A stretch of DNA of 64,000 bases from NCBI GenBank assembly GCA_029834535.1, contig JAQMWT010000381.1, positions 173,212 to 237,211 of the forward strand. The letters are read 5' to 3'. The position numbers and the translations under genes were made by a program. This stretch comes from Chrysophaeum taylorii. Its lineage: Eukaryota > Sar > Pelagophyceae > Pelagomonadales > Pelagomonadaceae. The notes below the pieces were generated by a model. That model ran no database searches, was not told the DNA's origin, and saw nothing but the letters and a program-made list of their open reading frames with translations. Of the stretch, positions 8,330 to 16,318 are shown one piece after another; the first letter of the stretch is position 1, and the number at the start of each line of letters is the position of its first letter.

Positions 8330-9124
8330 ATGGCTTCGGGAGGACAATACATTTTCACGCGCACGCCCCTGCACCGTTTGTATGAGGCCCCCGGAGACGG
8401 GCCGCCGATCCCAGGGATCGGGCGGTGCGGTGATATGATCAACGCACAGGCCGCGCGGGCAAGTTCTTCATCATCATCGACAAGTTCGAGAAGAGGGTGG
8501 GGAAAGGCAAGGCGAAGGTGTTTCGGAGCTCGACGCTGTACGACACAAAAGAGGAGGCCGCTGCAGCGTACGACGACTTTCTGCGGGAGCGCGAGCCAAG
8601 GGCGTACAAGAGCGGCGCAAGCCTGCGGGCGCACCGTTCGCCTCGGAGGAGACGGCCAAGACGCCGCCGAAGTTTGCGGCCGCGTCGTCGCCGCCGCTGA
8701 AGAAGCCCAAGGTCGCGCCGGCCTTTGTGGGACCGAAACGGGGCGCTCCTCCTGCCGTCGGAGTCAGCTCGCTGGGCAGGCCTCTCCAGAACAAGGAAGC
8801 GCAAGGATGAGTTCATCGACTCGAAGCTCGCCAAGGATCTCGCCAAGTGCTTGCAGCGCGCTCAGAGAAAGCGGAAGACGAGGCACTTTTCGAGGAACAA
8901 GGCGTACGTCTGCGTGCGGTACTCGCGGGCGGGCCGCAAGTACAAGCTCGTCTACCGCGCCGCCGAGAATGGAGGCAAAGACGAGATCGCCCATTTTTCT
9001 CGCGATCGAAACCCAGCGCCACGCCCAGAAGCTCAAGCGGACTGCCGGAACCCAGCGCTCCATCCCCCAGTCTGAACTGCAGCGCGCCAAAAGCAGCGGC
9101 ATGGACTCTATTGCCGCCGAATAG
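8330..9124 (+). pseudogene. Frameshifted gene with AP2/ERF-like DNA-binding segment
   Basis: Protein-like sequence moves through the three plus frames. It opens MASGGQYIFTRTP (8330), shifts to GKFFIIIDKFEKRVGKGKAK and YDTKEEAAAAYDDFLRE (8458-8590), which resembles the strand-helix part of AP2/ERF domains (T-x-E-E-A-A-x-A-Y-D), then to a Pro/Lys linker (8625-8810), then RNKAYVCVRYSRAGRKYKLV (about 8900) and finally AIETQRHAQKLKRTAG to a TAG at 9122-9124. At least four frame changes within 800 bp and no plausible splice signals at each make a decayed gene more likely than an intron-rich one. Outside the AP2-like piece I recognise nothing. Confidence 0.5.
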
Positions 9125-9282
9125 TTTCCTGGGAGATCGCCGGACAACGTCGCGATACCTTCGAGAGGGTGTCTGTCGCGCGCCATCGGTGGCCAAGTCG
9201 GCGTCGAAATCCGGGGGTCTCTCTCGGGCCATTCATTGTATCCGTACCGGGGGGGGACCGAGGACAGATTTGAGCCTCGAGC

Positions 9283-9400
9283 TTTGAGTTTAAAACTCCT
9301 CTCAAAGGGAAGGAAAGGGTTTATTATTTAATAATTAATAATATTGAGAGGAGTAAACTCAAAGGTTAGCGAACGTGCGCTGATGAAAGCAGAAATGAGA
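9283..9400 (+). repeat. Dispersed repeat A with inverted-repeat end
   Basis: TTTGAGTTTAAAACTCCTCT (9283-) and its near reverse complement GAGAGGAGTAAACTCAAAGG (9346-) flank a 37 bp AT-rich centre, forming a hairpin-like structure; the right arm continues into GTTAGCGAACGTGCGCTGAT, the body of dispersed repeat A. This is the layout expected of a small inverted-repeat element. Confidence 0.7.
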
Positions 9401-9610
9401 GTGGTTAGTTTTTGAACCAAAGGCTGGCGCTGGCTCTGGTGGGGATGATTTATTTCGACTTAACCAGCACGAGTTTCCTTCCCCTTATTGATTGATGACC
9501 GGTTAGGGCCGTCCCCCTTTTATCAAATCGATCTCGGGTTGCGCGTCAATCGTTCTCGGATTAACATCAATCCTAAACCCCTTTCGGCAAAGGCGTGAAG
9601 CGAACGAGAG

Positions 9611-10939
9611 ATGATGGACTCTCAGTACGGCGGCGGCGGCGGTGGGCAAGGCCAGAGCGCGGGTCGCATGCTGACGATCACGGTGTCCGACCCAAAGAAG
9701 GAGAACGAGGGGATCAACGCGTACATCTCGTACAAGGTGAACACGCAGACGAATCTTCCGGAGTACTCGTACGGGCAGTTCAGCGTGATTCGGCGGTATA
9801 GCGATTTTGTGTGGTTGTCCGAGCAGTTGAATAAGGACGTGCCGGGGTCGATCGTGCCGCCGTTGCCGGAGAAGGCGGTAGTGGGTCGGTTCTCGGCCGA
9901 GTTCGTCGAGTCGCGGCGACGAATGCTCGAGAAATTTTTGACGAGGTTGTCGGCGCACGAAGAGCTGCGCGAATCGAAGTACTTTAAACTGTTTCTCCAA
10001 GCGGACGACGCGGGCCTCGTCGCCGCCAAGGCCGAGCAAAAGGCGGACAAGGAGAAGAAGGGGGGGCTGGCGAGCATCTCGTCGTGGTTCGACGACACGA
10101 TGAACTCGATATCGATATCGATGAACGCGTCCGAGGCCAAGGAGCGATCCCCGGCCGACGAGAAGATCGAGGAGGTCGTGGCGTACATCAACAATCTCGA
10201 AGTCCAGATGGGCAACGTCGCCAAGCACACGAGCGGATTGATGAAGAGGAACCGCGAGCTCGCGAACGGTTTGTTCGAATTTGGTCTCGCCTTTACGTTG
10301 CTCGGCCAAATGGAGACAGACCCCCTCTCGACGGCCCTCACCAAGCTCGGCCACACGGCAGACCAGCTCAGCCTGCTCGTCACCGAGCAGGTTTCCAAGG
10401 AGACGGCCCACTTCGAGGAGCCCATGTACGACTACATTCGCGTATTGGGCGCCGTCAAGGCCGCCCTCGCGGCGCGCGCGCGCCACAAGCACGCCCTCGC
10501 CCTCGCCTGCGTCGACCTCGAGAACAAAAAGAACCTCGCCGCCAAGCTCGCGGGCCAACCCGGCAAGGAAGAGCGCGCGGCCCTTGCCGAACACGCCGTC
10601 GAAAAAGCTCAGGGCGACGTCGCGACCGCGCGCGATGCCTTCGAGCAAGTCTCGGCTCGCGTCATCAGGGAAATGGAGCGCTTCAAACGCGAGAAGGCAA
10701 ACGACATGCGCCGCATCGTCCTCGACTACACCTCCATGCAGATCGAACACACCAAGCGCGTCGAACACCAGTGGCAGGCCCTCTTGCCCGAACTCGAGGC
10801 CATCTCGGACTCCCCGGACGATTACTACGCCAGAGCCCCCCCGCCCATTCCCCCGCCCCCACCCCCGCCCCAGCCCCTCGGCGCCGCAAACCCCGAGGAA
10901 GACAACCTCGCCGACAACCCCGACCTCGTCGGCGTATGA
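9611..10939 (+). CDS. Sorting nexin, PX-BAR (Vps5/SNX1-2-like), 442 aa
   Basis: Expected to bind endosomal PI3P and tubulate membrane as part of the retromer/SNX-BAR coat. The PX domain covers about residues 20-130: the signature RRYSDF is at 61-66 and PPLPEK follows about 25 residues later. The rest (about 150-400) is a Glu/Lys/Ala-rich helical region with ELANGLFEFGLAFTLLGQ and a long coiled coil ending VEHQWQALLPELE, as in the Vps5 BAR domain. The tail is proline-rich (PPPIPPPPPPPQP) and acidic. N-terminal Gly/Gln stretch is short. ATG at 9611 is preceded by GAACGAGAG. Single exon, length close to fungal and algal Vps5-like proteins without a long N-terminus. Confidence 0.92.
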   Translation: MMDSQYGGGGGGQGQSAGRMLTITVSDPKKENEGINAYISYKVNTQTNLPEYSYGQFSVIRRYSDFVWLSEQLNKDVPGSIVPPLPEKAVVGRFSAEFVESRRRMLEKFLTRLSAHEELRESKYFKLFLQADDAGLVAAKAEQKADKEKKGGLASISSWFDDTMNSISISMNASEAKERSPADEKIEEVVAYINNLEVQMGNVAKHTSGLMKRNRELANGLFEFGLAFTLLGQMETDPLSTALTKLGHTADQLSLLVTEQVSKETAHFEEPMYDYIRVLGAVKAALAARARHKHALALACVDLENKKNLAAKLAGQPGKEERAALAEHAVEKAQGDVATARDAFEQVSARVIREMERFKREKANDMRRIVLDYTSMQIEHTKRVEHQWQALLPELEAISDSPDDYYARAPPPIPPPPPPPQPLGAANPEEDNLADNPDLVGV

Positions 10940-11532
10940 ATGCTCGAATTGAATGGGTCGATAACCAAAAACCAAGCCTCTCCGTGCCTTGCCTTGCCTA
11001 GCCTTGCCTTGCCTTTCCTTCCCTTGGACGACAAGCACCAACACAACAACCAAGCGATGACGACGACGACGACGACGACGACGACGATGATACTGCCCTC
11101 TCTCTCCAATCAGATATCCCTCTCCTCGTCGGTCCTCCCACACCTCCACCACCCAATCCTATTCGACACTGCAGACGCTCCCCCCGCCACACGTCTACTT
11201 GTTCCTCTTCTTCTTCTTCTTCTTCTCGCTCGACCTCCCGCCGTGCGTTTTTTCTTTCTCTCTTTCTTTCTTTCTTTCTTTCTTCTCCTTGCTGCTGCTC
11301 CTTCTATTCTATTACGCTCCTTCTTTGCTTTCTTTCTTTCATCTACAGCCGAGCACCCACCGACCCTATCGCGACGCCTCCTCCCCTCCTTTGCACGCAC
11401 ACCTCTCTCCTTTCTTCTACGGGCGGCGACGCCGCGCGCTGGCGGCGGCGCGCCTCGCTGAGGTAGTGAGTGAGTGAGTGAGTGGTATAAACCCTCAAAA
11501 AAAAAAGAGTTGTTGTTGTGGTCAGAAATGAC
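10940..11532. other. Intergenic region made largely of microsatellites
   Basis: Contains TTGCC/TTCC runs (10990-11030), a (GAC)n tract (about 11053-11090), (TTC)n and (TTTC)n tracts (11200-11290) and a (GTGA)n tract (11464-11483). No gene. It holds the 3' region of the sorting nexin gene and the promoter of the glycosyltransferase gene. Confidence 0.7.
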
Positions 11533-13653
11533 ATGATAAGCAATCACGCGTGGTGGTGGGTGGTGTTAGTGGGCGCGGAGGACCTCGCGCCGCGGTGTCC
11601 TCAGTGTGCCCTGTGCGAGAAGGACGACGAGAAAAGCCTCCTCCGTAGTCCGCCGTGGTTTGCGCTGAGCGAGGGGTTCATAGGCGCGCACGTCGTCGCG
11701 ACGCGGTTTTCTGCACCGTCGCGCACGGCGTACTTGGAGCTGCTCGAGGTGTTGGAGGTGTCGACGTTCGCGAGTCTGGCGGTCCAGGCGGACCGGGAAT
11801 TCGTGTGGCTGGTGGTAGTGCCGGATTCCGGCGTGCCGGCCGAGGCGATGTCGCGGCTCCGGGCGCTCGTCGCGCCGCATCGCCACTTTTTCGTCGTTTT
11901 GGGCGACGAGGCCCGCGGCGCAGCGGCCGCCGTCCCCCGGCCACCGCGCGGGGACAGATCCGCCGTGTACATTTGGACGAACTTGACGGTGGGGACCGCA
12001 CTCCACGCGTGCGCGACCCGATACCTAAAGACGACGCTCGCCAAGCAGCAGCAGCAGCAGCAGCAGCATCACGCGCCGCCGCGCTTACCGTCGGCCGCGA
12101 CGACAACAACGTATCCCGAGCTGTTAGTGTCGTGGGGCGCCGTCCGCGAGTGGGTCGCCACGGGAGGCGACCTCGGGTCTCTCCGGTCCGCGAATCCTCT
12201 CGCGAACCCAGCAATTCCGAACGTCGCGACCAAGGTCGTCGTCTCGTCGTTGAAGAAGGCGGCCGCGGGCGAGTTCGCGAACGAGACGGGCGCGCGACGC
12301 GTGGTGCTCGTCCGGTTTTTCCCGCTGAGACTCTGTCACGTGCGCGGGGGGGACGCGTGCGCGACCGCGACTTCCTCCCACGCCGCCGCGGTGAGCCCGA
12401 TTCTTTTGAAAGATCTCGAGCGTAACTACGGCGCGGGACGCGCGCGTCTCGATGTCGCGCGCGAGAGACTCGCGTACCTTACCCCGCCGCGAGAGAATAG
12501 ATGGCCCCAACAACAGACCCGCGACGCGACACCCGGCGTCACGCTCGTGGTCCAAACGACCTGCGAGAGACTGTGGTCGTTGCGCGTGACGTGCCGACGA
12601 TGGGAGGGACCGATAATCATCGTGCTGTTCGTCAAATCGAACGAGTCGTGCGCGGCCGATATCGAGGGCTCGGCGTGCTTCTCCGAGGCCCGGAACTCGT
12701 CTTTTGTGACGGTCGCGGCCTCCCCCGAGGAGGAGGTTGAGCCCACGTTGTATCCCGTCAACCGCCTGCGAAACGTCGGCATCGGACTCGTGCGCACGAC
12801 TCACTTTTTCGTCGTCGACGCCGACTTCTGGCCCGATGCCAAACTCCACGGCAAGCTGAACAACGTCGCGACCCGGGACGTGACCACGCGACGGGCCGTC
12901 ATCGTGCCGTCTTTCGAGGTCGATCCCCTGGCGGCCGCGTCGTCGAGAAACGACAAGGAGCGTTGCAGGCACGCGAGGAGTTGCGCGAAGGAATTCGAGA
13001 GGGCCGTCCCGTCCACCTTCAAGCACCTCCTCGCCTGCCTCGACACGGGAAACTGCTACATGTTCGACGACGCGAGGAATCCCGAGGGTCACAGCTCGAC
13101 CGACTTGGCGGCCTGGCTACGGCAGGAACCTACCCAGCTCCGACGTCTCCCGTGCGTCGCGAGCTATCGCTTCGAACCCTACGTCATGGTCCGCAAGGCC
13201 GAGACGTCGCCCGTCTTCGACCCTTCCTTCACGGGCTACGGCAAGAACAAAATTTCGTTCGTGCTCAACCTGCGTCTCGCGGGCTTTTATTTCGTCGTCT
13301 TGCCAAGGGCCTTCCTCACCCACGTTCCCCACGGCACCTCCAAGGCGAAGGCCGTATTTACGGCCTCCAAGTTCCTCGCCGCCGACCGCGCCCTCAAGCA
13401 GCACCGCATCGCGATGAACAGCCTCTTCGAGATCCTCGTCTCGCAGATCGAGGCCGCCCCCCCCTCGATTCTCGGCGGCGCTGCCACCTGCTCGCCCTAT
13501 AACGCCTCTCGACTCCTCAAGACGAGCAGGGCCTGCCACCTCACCAAGATCGCGAAAGATATCCAGATCGAGCACGCCGCGCTCCGCGCCTCCACCGACT
13601 GGAAGAGACGGGTTCACGGTTATGTCCACATACGCAACTATATAAAATGCTAA
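11533..13653 (+). CDS. Two-domain glycosyltransferase, N-terminal rhamnosyltransferase-like plus C-terminal GT49-like, 706 aa
   Basis: The C-terminal half resembles GT49 (B4GAT1/LARGE C-domain, beta-1,4-glucuronyltransferase type): NRLRNVGIGLVRTTHFFVVD leads to a D-x-D metal site (VDADF, near residue 427), and GYGKNKISFVLNLRLAGF followed by HVPHG (from about residue 566) matches the family's acceptor-side motif. The N-terminal half has an FxWLVVVPDSGVP segment like the putative rhamnosyltransferase family. Together this suggests a polymerising or bifunctional Golgi enzyme (inference). A CAG run encodes seven Gln near residue 175. ATG at 11533 is the first in frame; no clear signal anchor, so an upstream exon may be missing. 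Its stop lies 32 bp from the convergent GT8 gene. Confidence 0.8.
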   Translation: MISNHAWWWVVLVGAEDLAPRCPQCALCEKDDEKSLLRSPPWFALSEGFIGAHVVATRFSAPSRTAYLELLEVLEVSTFASLAVQADREFVWLVVVPDSGVPAEAMSRLRALVAPHRHFFVVLGDEARGAAAAVPRPPRGDRSAVYIWTNLTVGTALHACATRYLKTTLAKQQQQQQQHHAPPRLPSAATTTTYPELLVSWGAVREWVATGGDLGSLRSANPLANPAIPNVATKVVVSSLKKAAAGEFANETGARRVVLVRFFPLRLCHVRGGDACATATSSHAAAVSPILLKDLERNYGAGRARLDVARERLAYLTPPRENRWPQQQTRDATPGVTLVVQTTCERLWSLRVTCRRWEGPIIIVLFVKSNESCAADIEGSACFSEARNSSFVTVAASPEEEVEPTLYPVNRLRNVGIGLVRTTHFFVVDADFWPDAKLHGKLNNVATRDVTTRRAVIVPSFEVDPLAAASSRNDKERCRHARSCAKEFERAVPSTFKHLLACLDTGNCYMFDDARNPEGHSSTDLAAWLRQEPTQLRRLPCVASYRFEPYVMVRKAETSPVFDPSFTGYGKNKISFVLNLRLAGFYFVVLPRAFLTHVPHGTSKAKAVFTASKFLAADRALKQHRIAMNSLFEILVSQIEAAPPSILGGAATCSPYNASRLLKTSRACHLTKIAKDIQIEHAALRASTDWKRRVHGYVHIRNYIKC

Positions 13654-13685
13654 AAGGTAGTTATTATTTGATTATTATCTTTTTT

Positions 13686-15083
13686 TCAAATGACGTGGGC
13701 CTCGGTGGAGAAGGCGACGGTCGGCTGCCACGAGGCGCGCCACCGTCGGCCATAAGTAGAATTTTCGACGAGGAGGTCGATCGGGAGAGGGACGTAGCCC
13801 CGTTGGCCGTCGCGGCGCCGGCCGCACATGCCCTGGCGCTCGGCGGCGTCGCCCGAGTACCGGTCGGCGGAATACGTCCCCCACTCGACCTCGAGTTCTC
13901 GGCGGATCTCGAACCATAGGCCGTGGAACTTGGCGCAGAGCGGGCAATAAGGGCAGCTGAGGTGCGATGCCGACGTACAGCCCCAGGGCTTTTGGCAGAT
14001 GGTAAAATGCGTCGTCTTGACCGTCTCGACGTCGACGAGGCGACAGTCCTCGCACTCGTCGCGACCGTCGCGACACTCGCCCTTCCCAAACCCGCCGACC
14101 GATTTCGGGTTGTTGGCCATGTTATTGTAGACGCAGTTGTCCACCGCGCGGCCCGTGCCGGGGTGAAGCTTCTCAAAGTAGTACGGCACGAGCCCCTGGA
14201 TCGTCATGCCTCCCCAATAAGTCCCGGCGCCCGTGCCGCCCCAGCCCTTGCCGTTCCGGAAGTCGCCGCGCCGCACGACTTCGACCATTCCGTCGAAAGT
14301 CGCCAGATCCGGCTTGGCGACGATGAAACCACCTTGGGTTGGGGGATTTTTCCCCCACGGCGGCCGCGCCATGGTCCAATCGTACGTGTACAACGCCTTG
14401 ACGCCGCCAGACCACGGCGGTTCGTCGAACAATTCGTCCAAGTTTCCGAGTACCAACGCGTCCATGTCGAGGTGGACCACGCGGTGGTACTCGGTCATCG
14501 TCCACGAGTACAACTTGAGGAGTTCCCAGGCCCCGCAGCACCCGTTCGACTCGATCCGCTCCCGGAGATAGGCGCCCTCGATCTTCTCGATCCCCAACGG
14601 AAGCCCCCGCTCGAGGACGCGATACCCGCACGCCCGCAACTGCGACCGCCCCTCCCCCGAGACGCCGGGCGCGACAAACGCGACAAGATCCACGTCGTAT
14701 CGCGACTTCCCGAACCGATGGACGCGCACGGCCGAGTGCCTAAGCGCGCGATCGTCTGAGAGAGAGACTCGCCCACCCGCGACGCACGCACGCGAGCACT
14801 GCCGCGCCGTCCATGTAGGACCCGTCCTTCGTCACGGACACGGCGTACGCGACCGTTGGCCTGCGGACATTCGATTTGTCGCACCGACCTTTATCATCAT
14901 CATCATCATCATTCTGAGCTCACCGTTCGAACAACCGACGATCCAAACCCTGAGGAGGAGGAGGCACGACCTCCTTGTTCCGCGCTCCTTGCTTTGGTGC
15001 CTCTCCCCCCGTCGTTGTGATCCACACCGAGACAAGCTGCACCACCAACGCGGTACCAAGCACGCATCCGATGACGTGCCTCA

Positions 15084-15115
<32 letters not shown>

Positions 15116-15126
15116 TTGCGCGCCAT
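13686..15126 (-). CDS. GT8 (glycogenin/galactinol-synthase-like) Golgi glycosyltransferase, three exons, 441 aa
   Basis: Exons 15126-14924, 14860-14792 and 14739-13686; introns of 63 nt (14861-14923) and 52 nt (14740-14791), both GT-AG, restore one frame of 1,326 nt. Exon 1 encodes MARK, a run of ten Ser, and one hydrophobic segment (about residues 15-37): a type II signal anchor. Exon 2 carries AYAVSVTKDGSYMDGAAVLA, the canonical GT8 N-terminus, spliced directly to HSAVRVHRFGKSRYDVDLVA in exon 3. The D-x-D metal site is HLDMDAL; KPxxxTFDGM and the GQGL-like part also fit GT8. A Cys-rich insert (CEDC, CPYCPLC) near the C-terminus is unusual. Donor sugar unknown. Divergent from the ankyrin gene by 58 bp. 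Confidence 0.88.
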
Positions 15127-15184
15127 CAAGCTGTCTGTCTGTCTGTCTGTCTGCCTGCGTAGGGTAAGTATTACATTGAATATC
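15127..15184. promoter_or_regulatory. 58 bp divergent promoter gap with (CTGT)n
   Basis: Sole spacer between the start codons of the GT8 gene (minus) and the ankyrin gene (plus). Contains about five CTGT units (15131-15150). No TATA box evident. Confidence 0.45.
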
Positions 15185-16048
15185 ATGAAGGCAGCAGACC
15201 GCCTCGCGCTGAGGTTGCTCGTCGACATGAACGCTCTCGCGATGTTCAATGGTCTCGACGACGACGACGACGACGACGACGAGGCCGACCTGGGCACGAA
15301 ACGTTCAATGCTGTGCGAGATGATCGACGCCCGAGAGGAGTGGCTCTATGGCTTGCTCGAAGGCGTCTCCGACGACGCCCTCGTCGCCCTTGCCCAGAAG
15401 CGCATCACAAACCAACCACACCTCGTCGAAATATCGAAACTCTTCGACAAGGCTGGGGTCGAGGACCACGTGCGCGAGTTGCTGAACGTGATGGTCCCTG
15501 GACATGACTTCGACCCCGAGGTCGACGACAACGTCTTGCTGCCGGCCGGCGTTCGGTTGGAGGATATAGAATTCGAAGGCGAGCACCTTCGGGAGTTTGT
15601 CAAGCTTGGCGCCATCAACTGGATCGACTGGATCCTCACCCAACATCGTCACTTCCGAGTTTGTGTGTGCGGCGTCGCCGCGAGGGCGGGCGAGCTCGAG
15701 GTCCTCAAATGGGCGCGCGCCAACGGGTGCCTCTGGAATGAATCGACCTGCTCCGAGGCTGCTTATGGCGGTCACCTGGGGGTCATCCAGTGGGCGCGCG
15801 CCAACGGATGCCCATGGAACGAAAACACGTGCGCGCAGGCAGCTCAAGGCGGCCACCTGGAGATCCTAAAGTGGGCGCGCGCGCGAGGGTGCCCGTGGAA
15901 TCACATGACGTGCTCCTTTGCAGCCTACGCCGGCCAGTTCGAGGTCCTTAAATGGGGCCGCGCCCACGGGTGCCCTTGGCATAAAGCCGATTGTGCCCGG
16001 TCGAGCCATGCAAAAATTCGCGCCTGGGTGAAAGAGCAGGCGGCTTAA
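15185..16048 (+). CDS. Ankyrin-repeat protein of the LKWAR-x-x-GCPW type, 287 aa
   Basis: The N-terminal half is acidic (eight Asp in NGLDDDDDDDDEADLG) and helical without recognised domain. The C-terminal half has four tandem 26-29 residue units of the form G-x-L-E-V-L-K-W-A-R-A-N-G-C-x-W with T-C-x-x-A-A between, starting near residue 160. This divergent ankyrin variant is abundant in algae, oomycetes and giant viruses, where it acts in protein-protein binding. I chose the ATG at 15185 because upstream codons in frame would overlap the GT8 promoter and exon. Partner unknown. The frame ends AA-stop at 16046-16048. Confidence 0.85.
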   Translation: MKAADRLALRLLVDMNALAMFNGLDDDDDDDDEADLGTKRSMLCEMIDAREEWLYGLLEGVSDDALVALAQKRITNQPHLVEISKLFDKAGVEDHVRELLNVMVPGHDFDPEVDDNVLLPAGVRLEDIEFEGEHLREFVKLGAINWIDWILTQHRHFRVCVCGVAARAGELEVLKWARANGCLWNESTCSEAAYGGHLGVIQWARANGCPWNENTCAQAAQGGHLEILKWARARGCPWNHMTCSFAAYAGQFEVLKWGRAHGCPWHKADCARSSHAKIRAWVKEQAA

Positions 16049-16318
16049 TGTCAAAAGCAAACTAGGCGAGAGAGACAACACGCAGTGTGTGTGTGTGTGT
16101 GTGTGTGCAGCTCGACGACGACGACGTCGACGACGACGACGAAAAAACCACCCAACGGGTTTCAGGAAGGAGAGTGAGCGTGAGACGTCTGTCTCCAAGT
16201 CTCGCTCGTCTTCTCACCCACGCCGGTCGACCATTAATAATTAATTCACTTCACTCACTCACACTTGCGGCGAAACGAACTCGAAATGGTGGGGCGTATA
16301 AAAACAGGGAGAGAAACA
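16049..16318. other. Convergent intergenic spacer with (GT)n and (GAC)n
   Basis: Between the ankyrin and RSH-A stops. Holds a (GT)n tract (16085-16108) and (GAC)n (about 16113-16142), plus an AT-rich ATTAATAATTAATTC (16230s) suited to 3' ends. Confidence 0.6.

Noticed and set aside
9503-11152. 549-codon minus-strand open frame opposite the sorting nexin
   Set aside because: Antisense shadow; His/Arg/Val-rich and without similarity, while the plus strand has clear PX and BAR motifs.
14740-14800. A (TC)n slippage frameshift in the GT8 gene instead of an intron
   Set aside because: Adding one TC unit would also restore the frame, but the 52-nt GT-AG intron restores it with a far better GT8 match at the junction (AVLA joined to HSAVR).
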